Shown here one piece after another: positions 27,146 to 35,610 of a stretch of DNA of 64,000 nucleotides. The notes beneath the pieces were generated by a model. The model was not told the DNA's origin. It did no database searches and saw only the letters and a list, made by a program, of their open reading frames with translations. Where the stretch lies: NCBI RefSeq assembly GCF_014651835.1, contig NZ_BMXQ01000001.1:2246801-2310800 (forward strand). Direction: 5' to 3'. The position numbers were made by a program, and so were the translations under genes. This DNA comes from Pigmentiphaga litoralis. GTDB lineage: Bacteria; Pseudomonadota; Gammaproteobacteria; Burkholderiales; Burkholderiaceae_B. How positions within the stretch are numbered: the first letter of the stretch is position 1; every line of letters starts with the position of its first letter.

Positions 27146-28132
27146 ATGCCCTTGCTCCACGTTCCCATCATCGACATCCACCCCTTTTTGAAAGGCGACG
27201 ACAGCGCCAGGCGCGCCGTTGCTGCCGAGGTGGACCGCGCCTGTCGCGACATCGGCTTCCTGATCATATCGGGCCATGGCGTTGCGCCCGAGCTGCTGGC
27301 CCGGATGCGCGCCGTGTCGAACGCCTTCTTTGATCTGCCCATGGCCGAGAAACAGAAGGTCGCGCAGCCCGCCAAAGACGTGACCCGCGGCTACATCGGC
27401 ATCGAACAGGAATCGGTCGGACGTTCACGGGATGCGAACGCGACGGCCGGCGACCTGAACGAAAGCCTGATGATCGGCCCGGTCGACGCCGTGGACCCGG
27501 CCTACGCCAGCGCCCCTGCCGCCGGCAAGCATTTCGCGCCCAATCTGTGGCCCGATGCGCCAGCGGACCTGCGTGACACCTTCAGCACCTACTACCGCGA
27601 GATGGGCCAGCTTGCGACCCAGTTGATGCGCATCTTTGCGCTGGGCCTCGGGCTGGATGAACACCACTTCGACGCGTCGGTCGACAAGCACATCAGCCGG
27701 CTGCGTGTGCGCAACTACCCTGCGCAGTCCGAGACCCCCGTGCCAGGCCAGATCCGCGCAGGGGCGCATTCCGACTACGGCAGCCTGACCATCCTGGCGA
27801 CCGAGGACAAACCCGGCGGCCTGCAGGTGTTCAATGCCGCGGGTGAATGGGTCGATGTGCCCATCGTGCCCGATTGCTTCATTATCAACATCGGTGACCT
27901 GATGGCGCGCTGGACCAACGACGCCTGGGTCTCGACCCTGCATCGCGTCGTCAACCCGCCGGCCGACGCGGGCGCGGCCAGCCGGCGGCTGTCGGTGGTG
28001 TTTTTCCACAACCCTAACTACGACGCCGAGATCCGCTGCATCCCGACCTGCACGGGGGACGCGCCCAAGTACCCGGCCACCACGTCGGGCGAGCATCTGC
28101 GCACGCTGTTCGTGGCGACCCAGAACGCCTGA
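27146..28132 (+). CDS. 2-oxoglutarate/Fe(II) oxygenase, isopenicillin N synthase-like
   Basis: The 328-residue protein has the DIOX_N opening (VPIIDIHPFLKGD, CRDIGFLIISGHG) and the Fe(II) triad of the 2OG oxygenase domain: His-x-Asp in GAHSDYGSLTIL, the distal His in STLHRVVNPP, and the 2OG-binding Arg in RRLSVVFFHN. Such enzymes hydroxylate or cyclise small molecules with 2-oxoglutarate and oxygen. The start at 27146 has CGGAGG six bases upstream. The gene lies directly behind a strong terminator, so it is expressed by read-through, or from a promoter overlapping the hairpin. It probably belongs with the transport operon, but the substrate is unknown. Confidence 0.88.
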   Translation: MPLLHVPIIDIHPFLKGDDSARRAVAAEVDRACRDIGFLIISGHGVAPELLARMRAVSNAFFDLPMAEKQKVAQPAKDVTRGYIGIEQESVGRSRDANATAGDLNESLMIGPVDAVDPAYASAPAAGKHFAPNLWPDAPADLRDTFSTYYREMGQLATQLMRIFALGLGLDEHHFDASVDKHISRLRVRNYPAQSETPVPGQIRAGAHSDYGSLTILATEDKPGGLQVFNAAGEWVDVPIVPDCFIINIGDLMARWTNDAWVSTLHRVVNPPADAGAASRRLSVVFFHNPNYDAEIRCIPTCTGDAPKYPATTSGEHLRTLFVATQNA

Positions 28133-28145
28133 CGGCCTGCCCCCC

Positions 28146-28167
28146 GGGCCGGGCACATCGCCGGCCC
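28146..28167 (+). terminator. GC-rich stem-loop after the oxygenase gene
   Basis: GGGCCGG (28146-28152) and CCGGCCC (28161-28167) pair around an 8-nt loop 14 nt after the stop codon. No T run follows, so it may be a rho-type or stabilising hairpin rather than an intrinsic terminator. Confidence 0.35.
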
Positions 28168-28216
28168 GCTTGGTATATCGTTGACGGTTTCCACCAGTTC
28201 CGTTCAGAGCGCCCGC

Positions 28217-28774
28217 ATGACCCCAGCCCCTTCCCTCCTCGTCCGCGACGCGACCGAGCTTGATCTTGCCGCTATCGAAGCCATCTACCGGCCCTACGTC
28301 CTGACCAACCTGGCGACCTTTGAAGAGACCCCGCCGTCGATCGATGAACTGAGCCGCCGCCTGGACACCGTACGCGCCCTGGGCCTGCCCTACCTGGTCG
28401 CGGAACGGGACGGCGATGTCGTGGGCTACTGCTACGCGAACACCTATCGCGCGCGGCCGGCCTATCGCAACACCATCGAAGACTCGGTCTACCTGGCCGA
28501 CGGCATGGGCGGCCAAGGCATCGGCAGGGCATTATTGAGCGCGCTCATCGATCGCTGCGCGCAAGGCGGGTGGCGGCAGATGGTGGCCGTGATCGGCGAC
28601 AGCGCCAACACCGCGTCGGTGGGCCTGCACCGCAGCCTGGGCTTCGAGATGATCGGCACCATGCCGGCCGTCGGCTTCAAGCTGGGCCGCTGGGTCGATA
28701 CCGTCATCATGCAGCGGCCCCTGGGGCCGGGCGCCGAAGCGCCGCCGGAACCGTTCAACCCGCAGCAACACTGA
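28217..28774 (+). CDS. GNAT N-acetyltransferase, phosphinothricin acetyltransferase-like
   Basis: The 185-residue protein has the GNAT fold with the Pat/Bar-type opening VRDATELDLAAIEAIYRPYV and TFEETPPSIDEL, acetyl-CoA binding in DGMGGQGIGRALLSALI, and the closing HRSLGFEMIGTMPAVGFKLG. Relatives acetylate phosphinothricin, methionine sulfoximine and other amino-acid analogues, so a housekeeping detoxification role is likely. ATG at 28217 was preferred to a TTG at 28181. It stands alone between the oxygenase and the two-component genes. Confidence 0.87.
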   Translation: MTPAPSLLVRDATELDLAAIEAIYRPYVLTNLATFEETPPSIDELSRRLDTVRALGLPYLVAERDGDVVGYCYANTYRARPAYRNTIEDSVYLADGMGGQGIGRALLSALIDRCAQGGWRQMVAVIGDSANTASVGLHRSLGFEMIGTMPAVGFKLGRWVDTVIMQRPLGPGAEAPPEPFNPQQH

Positions 28775-28822
28775 CCTGTCCCAAGGCGGCCTGGGTGGCC
28801 ATCAGCGCATTGCCGATCCGAA

Positions 28823-28872
28823 GGGATCATCAAGTCCTCACGCAAAGTTAAAGGATTTGTGATCTTGATCCC
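28823..28872. promoter_or_regulatory. Inverted repeat upstream of the two-component operon
   Basis: GGGATCA (28823-28829) and TGATCCC (28866-28872) are exact inverse copies 36 nt apart in the 170-bp gap before the response regulator gene. It may be a site for that regulator or chance. No good -35/-10 pair was found close by. Confidence 0.25.
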
Positions 28873-28944
28873 GCCGTAATTGGCGACAATGGCGACTGCC
28901 GCGCCGTTGACCGGGGCGGCGCCCCTTTTTCCCACCGGTGCGCC

Positions 28945-29676
28945 ATGGACATCCAGAAGCGGGTGCTGATCGTTGAAGACGACACCCATATTGCCGAACT
29001 GCTGCGCATGCACCTGCATGACGAGGGCTATCAGGTCGAGCATGCCGCCGACGGCACGGCCGGCCTGCGCCTGCTTGAAGAAAGCGGCTGGGACGCCCTG
29101 GTGCTGGACCTGATGCTGCCCGGCATCGACGGCCTGGAGCTGTGTCGCCGCGCCCGCGCCATGGCGCGCTACACGCCGATCATCATCATCAGCGCCCGGT
29201 CGAGCGAAGTGCACCGCATTCTGGGGCTGGAGATCGGCGCCGACGATTACCTGGCCAAGCCGTTTTCGATGCTGGAACTGGTGGCGCGGGTCAAAGCCCT
29301 GCTGCGGCGCACCGACGCCATGGCGCGCAACATGAAGATCGACGCCGGCAACCTGGATATCGGCGGGGTGTCCATCAACCCGCTCGCGCGCGAAGCCACG
29401 GTCGACGGCGCGGCCATCGAACTGACCCCGCGCGAATTCGACCTGCTGTATTTTTTTGCGCGGCACCCGGGCACGGTGTTCTCGCGCATGGACCTGCTCA
29501 ATCATGTCTGGGGCTACCAGCATGACGGCTATGAGCACACGGTCAACACCCACATCAACCGGCTGCGCATGAAAGTCGAGACCGACCCGTCGTCGCCGCG
29601 CCGCATCCTGACCGTCTGGGGCCGCGGCTACAAGTTCGCGGGCGGCGCAGTGCCCGCCCCCGGGGACACGCCGTGA
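28945..29676 (+). CDS. OmpR/PhoB family response regulator
   Basis: The 243-residue protein has a receiver domain with acidic pocket Glu11-Asp12-Asp13, phosphorylation Asp55 in LVLDLMLPGIDGLEL and the Lys of DDYLAKPFSMLEL, followed by a winged-helix domain with IELTPREFDLLYFFARHPG and RVWGRGYKF-like TVWGRGYKFAGG. It acts as a DNA-binding switch controlled by the kinase encoded next, whose GTG start overlaps its TGA (GTGA). The next two genes are a kinase and a LysR regulator in one coupled set, then a Bug protein, so the likely target is uptake of a carboxylate. Confidence 0.92.
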   Translation: MDIQKRVLIVEDDTHIAELLRMHLHDEGYQVEHAADGTAGLRLLEESGWDALVLDLMLPGIDGLELCRRARAMARYTPIIIISARSSEVHRILGLEIGADDYLAKPFSMLELVARVKALLRRTDAMARNMKIDAGNLDIGGVSINPLAREATVDGAAIELTPREFDLLYFFARHPGTVFSRMDLLNHVWGYQHDGYEHTVNTHINRLRMKVETDPSSPRRILTVWGRGYKFAGGAVPAPGDTP

Positions 29677-31151
29677 TCCGACTGTCTTTGTCGCAGCGGT
29701 TGTCGCTCGCCTTTGCGGTGCTGCTGCTGATCAGCTGCAGTGTGTCGGCCGTGCTGCAGATGCGCGCCAACACCCAGCATGAACAGGAAACCGTGCAACG
29801 CCTGTCGGCCGGCCTGGCGGGTCACATCGCCAGCAACAGCGAGCTGATGGATCGCAGCGGCTGGAAGCCGCAGGCCGTGCGCGACCTGTTCAACAAGCTG
29901 ATGGCGGTGAATCCGAGTGTCGAGGTCTACCTGCTGGACCGCGACGGCCACGTCGTGGCAAGCGGCGCACCGCGCCGGCTCCTGCGCGACCACGTGGACC
30001 TTGCGCCCATCCGGCAGCTGCTGGCGGGCCATGCCCTGCCTCTGTTCGGCGACGATCCGCGCAGTCCATCCGGCCGCAAGGTGTTCAGCGCCGCGCCGCT
30101 GAAGGTGGGCGACGAAGACATGGGCTACGTGTATGTGGTGCTGCTCGGACAGGCGCACGACATGCTCGCCGCCGACGTCGCGGCCAGTTCCGTGCTGCGG
30201 ACCACGCTGTGGTCGCTGGCGGTCGCCGGGTTCGGGATCCTGTTTGCGGGCCTGATCGCGTTCCGTCTGATTACCCGTCCGCTGCGCAGCCTGACCGACA
30301 CCGTGCGCCACTTCGACACCGACGGCGCGGCGCTGGCCGCTCTGGCCCCGCCCGGCCCGGTGCCCGACGTCGACAAGGAACGCGACGACATCGTGATCCT
30401 GCGGCAGGCCTTTGCGCAGATGGCGCAGCGGCTGGCCGAACAGTGGCGGCAGCTGACGCGCCAGGACCAGCAGCGCCGCGAGATGGTCGCCAATATTTCG
30501 CACGACCTGCGCACGCCGTTGACGTCACTGCATGGCTATCTTGAGACCCTGGCCGTGAAGGGCGACACCCTGGATGCGACCGAGCGCCGGCGTTATCTGG
30601 ACATTGCCCTGGGCCAGAGCCGCAAGGTGGGCCGGCTGGCGCAGGAGCTGTTCGAACTGGCGCGGCTCGAATCGGGCACCGTGCAGCCCGAGCCGGAAAC
30701 CTTTTCCTTGCCCGAACTGGTGCAGGACGTGCTGCAGAAATGCGAGCTGGCCGCCGAGGCGCGAGAGCAGCATCTGGTGGCCGACTTTGCGCACGACCTG
30801 CCCCCCGTGCACGCGGACCTGGGCATGATCGAACGTGTACTGACGAACTTGCTGGATAATGCGATCCGTCACAGCCCGGCTGGCGGGCGCATCGAGGTCG
30901 TGTTGCGCAAGGGCCCGACCGGCGTGGATGTGGAAGTCAGCGATACCGGTCCGGGCATTCCGGCCGCCGCGCGCGACAGCCTGTTCCTGCGGCCGTCCAG
31001 CCTGGGTGCATCGGCCCGGCGCGACGGCGGCGGCCTGGGCCTGGTGATCGTGCACCGTATCCTGCAACTGCATCACAGCGACATCCGCCTTATCGACGTG
31101 CCCGCCAAGGGCGCGGTTTTCCATTTTTCGCTTTCCCCGTCGACTGCATGA
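29673..31151 (+). CDS. HAMP-domain sensor histidine kinase
   Basis: The 492-residue inner-membrane kinase has two transmembrane helices (about 10-28 and 180-205) flanking a periplasmic sensor of about 150 residues, a HAMP domain (RLITRPLRSLTDTVRHFD), the HisKA helix with His277 in NISHDLRTPLTSLHG, and an ATPase domain with N box TNLLDNAIRHSPAGG, DTGPGIP and GGGLGLVIVHRI. It phosphorylates the preceding regulator. It starts with GTG overlapping the regulator's stop and its TGA overlaps the LysR ATG. The periplasmic part begins MRANTQHEQETVQRLS and shows no recognised ligand fold by eye. Confidence 0.91.
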   Translation: MIRLSLSQRLSLAFAVLLLISCSVSAVLQMRANTQHEQETVQRLSAGLAGHIASNSELMDRSGWKPQAVRDLFNKLMAVNPSVEVYLLDRDGHVVASGAPRRLLRDHVDLAPIRQLLAGHALPLFGDDPRSPSGRKVFSAAPLKVGDEDMGYVYVVLLGQAHDMLAADVAASSVLRTTLWSLAVAGFGILFAGLIAFRLITRPLRSLTDTVRHFDTDGAALAALAPPGPVPDVDKERDDIVILRQAFAQMAQRLAEQWRQLTRQDQQRREMVANISHDLRTPLTSLHGYLETLAVKGDTLDATERRRYLDIALGQSRKVGRLAQELFELARLESGTVQPEPETFSLPELVQDVLQKCELAAEAREQHLVADFAHDLPPVHADLGMIERVLTNLLDNAIRHSPAGGRIEVVLRKGPTGVDVEVSDTGPGIPAAARDSLFLRPSSLGASARRDGGGLGLVIVHRILQLHHSDIRLIDVPAKGAVFHFSLSPSTA

Positions 31152-32068
31152 AAGGTTCGCGCAACTCCCTGTCCTCGCTGCGGGTCTTCCTGGCCGCGGG
31201 GCGCCATCTGAACTTCAGCCGTACCGCCGAAGAACTGCACCTGACCCAGAGCGCGGTCAGCAAGCACATTCAGGCGCTGGAAGAACGGCTGGGCACCGCC
31301 TTGTTCAAACGCACGCCCACCGGCTTGCGTGTGACCTATGCCGGCGCGCTCTACCTCGAGAAGATCACGGCAGCGGTCCGGCTGATCGACGAGGCCGATG
31401 CGCTGGTCGCGCATCCCAACGCCCGGGTCAACCTGAACATTGCCGTGTCGCCCTCGTTCGCGCAGTACTGCCTGATCCCCAAGCTGCAGGAATTCTTCGA
31501 GATGCATCCGGAAATCCGCATCAACGTGCGCCCGCGCCTGATGCTGGGCCGCGACAAGGCCGAACGGTTCGATGCCGAGATCCAGTTGCACACCGGCTAT
31601 GCATCGGGCATGGCCACGCAGTATCTGTGCGGCAAGCGGATGGCGCTGGTGGCATCGCCCGCCCTGCTTGCTCGCCAGCCCCTTCGCAACCTGACCGACC
31701 TGGACGGCGTGACCCTGCTCAAGCGCGCGCAACGCGGCTACAGCTGGGACGACTGGAAAACCGAAGCCGCGCCGGCCTGGGCGGGCCCGAGTCCGAGCGC
31801 GCCCGAGTACGAGGGCTTTTCCTTGCTGCTGCCGGCACTGCTGCACGGCCTGGGCGCGGCTGTCGTCCCTCTGTGCCTGGTGGGAGATGCGCTGGCCAGC
31901 GGCGCCCTGATCAGACCCCTGGGCGAGTCGGTTGAAGGTCGCTACGGATACCACCTGATGGTGCCCCGCCCCAGCCAGGGCGGGCCTTACCTGGACGCCT
32001 TCAGCACCTGGGTCACGCACTTGGGCGAACGCCTGGATGACACCGGCGGCCATTCCACCCAGGAATAG
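31148..32068 (+). CDS. LysR family regulator coupled to the two-component genes
   Basis: The 306-residue protein has a GcvA-like LysR opening (SLSSLRVFLAAGRHLNFSRTA, LTQSAVSKHIQALEERLG) and an effector domain from about residue 90. Its ATG overlaps the kinase stop (ATGA), so it is translated with the two-component pair, an unusual arrangement for LysR genes, which more often sit divergent to their targets. A Bug protein follows after 80 nt and is the likely target. Confidence 0.9.
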   Translation: MKGSRNSLSSLRVFLAAGRHLNFSRTAEELHLTQSAVSKHIQALEERLGTALFKRTPTGLRVTYAGALYLEKITAAVRLIDEADALVAHPNARVNLNIAVSPSFAQYCLIPKLQEFFEMHPEIRINVRPRLMLGRDKAERFDAEIQLHTGYASGMATQYLCGKRMALVASPALLARQPLRNLTDLDGVTLLKRAQRGYSWDDWKTEAAPAWAGPSPSAPEYEGFSLLLPALLHGLGAAVVPLCLVGDALASGALIRPLGESVEGRYGYHLMVPRPSQGGPYLDAFSTWVTHLGERLDDTGGHSTQE

Positions 32069-32148
32069 CGCATGCCGAATCTTCGCTGGCCCTGCCGGCG
32101 TAGCGGACCGCACAATGCCCACATCATCGATTTTAGGCACGCACCGTC

Positions 32149-33129
32149 ATGAACCCAAGGAATACCCTTGCCGCACTGCTGGCCGCCGGCCTGACCGCCG
32201 CTACCCTCACCGCGCCAGCTTACGCCGCGTACCCCGACCGCCCGATCAAGATCGTCGTGCCCTACGTGGCCGGCGGCAGTTCCGACGTGATTGCGCGCGC
32301 CATCAGCGATGAGCTCGGCGCCGTGCTGGGCCAGTCGGTCGTAGTCGAAAACCGCGCCGGCGCCGGTTCGATGATCGGTACGGGATACGTTGCCAACGAA
32401 GCGCCCGACGGCTACACCCTGCTGATTGCCGACGTGCCTTTCACCATCGTGCCCGCGCTGTACCGCGAACGCGTCAAGTACGACGTGCAAAAGGACTTTG
32501 CGCCGATCGCCTTGCTGGGCGTTGCGCCTACCTACCTGTTCGTGAATCCGTCCTTTCCGGTCAAGACCGCACCCGAACTGGTCAAGGCCGCGAAAGCGCG
32601 CCCGGGCACCATCTCGATCGGGTCCGGCGGCAACGGCGCCCTGACGCACCTGATGGCCGAGCTGTTCATGATCAACACCGGCAGCCAGCTGGTGCACGTG
32701 CCCTACAAGGGCGCGGGCGCCGCCGTCAACGACCTGGCCGCCGGCCAGATCCAGACCAGCTTCACCACCATGGCCAGCGCCAGCGCCTTGTATCAGGCCA
32801 AGCGCCTGCGTCCGATCGCGGTCAGCAGCCCGCAGCGCCACAAGGACACGCCCGACGTGCCGACCTTCGAAGAAGCCGGCATTCCGAACATGACGGTCGA
32901 AAGCTGGTGGGGCCTGGTTGCGCCGGCCGGCGTCAACAAGCAGGTGCTCGACACCCTGAGCCAGGCCATGACCAAGGTCATGCAGGCCACGCGCGTGAAG
33001 GCGCGCATGAGCGCCGTCGGCGTCTCGGCCCCGGCCGACACCAGCCCGCGCGCGCTGGAAAACCTGGTCAAGGTCGACCTGGCCCGCTGGAAGGACGTCG
33101 TCCAGCGCGCCAACATCAAACTCGAATAA
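32149..33129 (+). CDS. Bug/TctC family substrate-binding protein
   Basis: The 326-residue protein has a Sec signal ending APAYA, then AYPDRPIKIVVPYVAGGSSD and APDGYTLL, the family markers, and HVPYKGAGAAVNDLAAGQI in the second lobe. No TctA/TctB permease is nearby. It lies after the response regulator, kinase and LysR genes. It may either supply a distant permease or present ligand to the kinase, as TctC-like proteins can. The M28 peptidase gene follows after 120 nt with a hairpin between. Confidence 0.92.
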   Translation: MNPRNTLAALLAAGLTAATLTAPAYAAYPDRPIKIVVPYVAGGSSDVIARAISDELGAVLGQSVVVENRAGAGSMIGTGYVANEAPDGYTLLIADVPFTIVPALYRERVKYDVQKDFAPIALLGVAPTYLFVNPSFPVKTAPELVKAAKARPGTISIGSGGNGALTHLMAELFMINTGSQLVHVPYKGAGAAVNDLAAGQIQTSFTTMASASALYQAKRLRPIAVSSPQRHKDTPDVPTFEEAGIPNMTVESWWGLVAPAGVNKQVLDTLSQAMTKVMQATRVKARMSAVGVSAPADTSPRALENLVKVDLARWKDVVQRANIKLE

Positions 33130-33181
33130 GCGGCCCAAGCCGCAACACCCCACAGGTGGCCCGGCAGGGCCCGCAGCAGAC

Positions 33182-33203
33182 ACTGGCCCGCTCTCGGGCC
33201 AGT
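33182..33203 (+). terminator. Stem-loop between Bug and M28 peptidase genes
   Basis: ACTGGCCCG (33182-33190) and CGGGCCAGT (33195-33203) form a perfect 9-bp stem with a CTCT loop, 52 nt after the Bug stop. No T run follows. It may cap the upstream message or attenuate the peptidase gene. Confidence 0.45.
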
Positions 33204-33249
33204 CGTCCATGGGCTCCGCGCTGCACGGGGCCGCCTGCACAATCAAAGG

Positions 33250-34578
33250 ATGACAATGAGCGACTGGATAGCACGCGCCGGGCAGGACCCGGCCCTGATG
33301 AACGACTTCGCGACCCTGTGCGGCTTTGGCGGACGCCTGGCCGGCAGCGGCCAGGAAGATGCCGCGATGGATTGGGCGCTGGAACGCCTGCGCGAAACCG
33401 GCGGCACCGTGTCCCGCGTGAACGTGCCGTATGACGGCTGGCGTTGCCTGGACGCGCGCCTGCAACTGCTGCAGGGTGATGCCGCGGGTGTGATGGCAGG
33501 CGCAGCTGCTGGCGACTCCGGCGCGGCACTTGCCTGCAAGCCCCTGCTCCGCTCCCTCAGCACCCCGGAAGGCGGCCTGGTGGGCGAGGTGCTCGATCTC
33601 GGCATTGGCCGCCTCGACGACTTCGACCGGGCCGGTGACACGGTGCGCGGCAAGATTGTGCTGGTGCGTCACGAATATCCGTTTTCGCCTACCCACATGC
33701 ACCGCCGCCGCAAGTACGACCTGGCCGTTGCACGGGGTGCGATCGGCTTTCTGATCGCCAACCCGTTGCCCGACAAGGGCTTGCTGTCGGGCTCGTCGGG
33801 CCGGGCGCGTGGCGGCCCGGGCATTCCGGCCGCCTACATCGACTTCGAGGCGGGCGAGCGCATTGCCGCTGCGTGCGCCGCCGGCCGGGCCCGCGTGCGC
33901 CTGGTCATCGACGGCGAAGAACTGCCCGATGCGCTGGCCGGCGTTGGCATCCTGGACCTGCCCGGCCGCACCGATGACCGCATCGTCATCAGCGCCCACA
34001 TGGACGGCCATGACCTCGGCCAGAGCGCCCTCGACAACGCCACCGGTGTCGTCGTGGCGCTGGCCGCGGCGCGTGCGCTGGCGCCGCGCGTGTCGGATCG
34101 CACCCACGGTCTGCGGATCTGCTTTTTCTCGGCCGAGGAATGGGCGCTGGCCGGCTCCGCCCGTTACCTGGGCGGCCTGAGTGTCGAAGAACTGGGCCAC
34201 CTCAAGCTCGACATCAACCTGGACACGGTTGCGGGCGATGACAGCCTGACCGCCCTGATCAGCGACTTTCCGGAACTGGAAGGATTCGTGGCGAACAGCG
34301 CGGCGTTGTCCGGCGTGCCGGTGGCGACCTATCTGCCCTTGATGCCCAACTCAGACCATGCCAACTTCGCGGCGCACGGCATTCCCGCCATGCGCCTGCT
34401 GGCGGGTTTCGACCGGCCCGACTCGCGGGTCAACAACATTCTGTCGCCCGGAGACGTGCCGTCGGTGGTGCGGGAAGCCGAACTGCGGCAGTCCGTGAAA
34501 GTGACGTGCGCGATGGCCTGGCAGGGCCTGACGATGTCAGGTCCGGAACTGGATGCCATGCAGCGCCGGACTGCCTGA
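33250..34578 (+). CDS. M28 family zinc metallopeptidase
   Basis: The 442-residue protein is a co-catalytic zinc aminopeptidase-like enzyme. A PA-like insertion (about 105-235) precedes the catalytic part, where metal ligands are expected in SAHMDGHDLGQSALDNATG (His and Asp), FFSAEEWAL (the catalytic Glu pair), LDINLDTVAGD and NSDHANFAAHGIP (last His). There is no signal peptide, so it is cytosolic and may act on small peptides or acylated amino acids. ATG at 33250 or 33256 both fit. A 16-bp tandem repeat begins inside its last codons and spans the stop. Confidence 0.88.
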   Translation: MTMSDWIARAGQDPALMNDFATLCGFGGRLAGSGQEDAAMDWALERLRETGGTVSRVNVPYDGWRCLDARLQLLQGDAAGVMAGAAAGDSGAALACKPLLRSLSTPEGGLVGEVLDLGIGRLDDFDRAGDTVRGKIVLVRHEYPFSPTHMHRRRKYDLAVARGAIGFLIANPLPDKGLLSGSSGRARGGPGIPAAYIDFEAGERIAAACAAGRARVRLVIDGEELPDALAGVGILDLPGRTDDRIVISAHMDGHDLGQSALDNATGVVVALAAARALAPRVSDRTHGLRICFFSAEEWALAGSARYLGGLSVEELGHLKLDINLDTVAGDDSLTALISDFPELEGFVANSAALSGVPVATYLPLMPNSDHANFAAHGIPAMRLLAGFDRPDSRVNNILSPGDVPSVVREAELRQSVKVTCAMAWQGLTMSGPELDAMQRRTA

Positions 34579-34603
34579 GCGCCGGACTGCCTGAGCGCCG
34601 GAC
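34563..34603. repeat. 16-bp tandem repeat over a stop codon
   Basis: GCGCCGGACTGCCTGA at 34563-34578 is repeated exactly at 34579-34594, and a 9-bp third copy ends at 34603. The unit includes the TGA of the peptidase gene, so the repeat begins as coding sequence and continues in the intergenic space. Confidence 0.8.
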
Positions 34604-34620
34604 GCGGCAGAACGCGGCGA

Positions 34621-35610
34621 TCAATGCGCCGCGGACTGCCCCCGCCGCCGCGCAATGAACGCCCCCAGTTCGCCGACGATCCCTCGCCGGAAAGCCAGCA
34701 CGCACACCACGAAAATGAGGCCGGTCACGATCGTGACCGACTCGCCCAGTCCAGCAAACCATTCCACTCCCGTCATCCGCGCCAGTGACGTGCCGAACTC
34801 ACCCACCTTGTTTTCCAGCAGCACGATGATGAAGGCGCCGATGATCGGCCCGATCAGCGTCCCCATGCCGCCGATCAGCGTCATCAGGATTACCAGGCCC
34901 GACACCTGCCACACCGCGTCGCTGAGCGTGGCCGACACGAAAATGACGGCCTTGGTCGACCCTGCCAGCCCAGCCAGCGCCGCCGACAGCACGAAGGCCA
35001 GCAGCTTGAACCGGTCCACGTCATAGCCCAGCGAGATCGCCCGCGGTTCGTTTTCGCGGATGGCCTTGAGCACCTGGCCGAATGGCGAATGCACCGTGCG
35101 ATAGATGATGGCCAGCCCGAGTACGAAGATCCCGAGCACGACGTAGTACAGCGACAGATCGTTGCTCAGGTCAACGATCCCGAGCAGCGTGCCACGCGGA
35201 ATCGATTGCAGGCCATCTTCCCCGCCGGTGAACGGCGCCTGCAGGAAGAAGAAGTACAGCATCTGCGCCAGGGCCAGCGTGATCATCGAAAAGTAGATGC
35301 CGCTGCGCCGGATCGCCAGTGCGCCCATCACATAGCCCACCGCCGCCGCGACCGCCACGCCGAACAGGATGCCGAGTTCCGTCGGCAGCCCCCAGGTCTT
35401 GAGTGCATAGCCCGTGGCATAGGCCGCGCTGCCCAGAAAGGCCGCATGGCCAAATGACAGCAGGCCCGTGTACCCCATCAGCAGGTTGAAGGCGCACGCA
35501 AACAGCGCATAACACATGACCTTCATGACGAAGATCGGATACACGTTCAACAGCGGCAGCATGCCGGCAATGACCACCAGCACGACGCAGGCCACAAGGC
35601 GCCGGTTCAT
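34621..35610 (-). CDS. LivM-type ABC permease
   Basis: The 329-residue inner-membrane protein has about eight to nine helices and LivM hallmarks GYTGLLSFGHAAFLGSAAYA and FSMITLALAQMLYFFF, and ENEPRAISLGYDVDRFKLLAF, the cytoplasmic loop that meets the ATPases. It is the last gene of a five-gene transporter operon in the order LivG, LivF, binding protein, LivH, LivM. It overlaps the LivH gene by ATGA. Confidence 0.92.
   Translation of the reverse strand: MNRRLVACVVLVVIAGMLPLLNVYPIFVMKVMCYALFACAFNLLMGYTGLLSFGHAAFLGSAAYATGYALKTWGLPTELGILFGVAVAAAVGYVMGALAIRRSGIYFSMITLALAQMLYFFFLQAPFTGGEDGLQSIPRGTLLGIVDLSNDLSLYYVVLGIFVLGLAIIYRTVHSPFGQVLKAIRENEPRAISLGYDVDRFKLLAFVLSAALAGLAGSTKAVIFVSATLSDAVWQVSGLVILMTLIGGMGTLIGPIIGAFIIVLLENKVGEFGTSLARMTGVEWFAGLGESVTIVTGLIFVVCVLAFRRGIVGELGAFIARRRGQSAAH

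Noticed and set aside
31987-34200. A 737-codon reverse-strand open frame
   Set aside because: Antisense to the Bug and M28 peptidase genes, which have clear family motifs.
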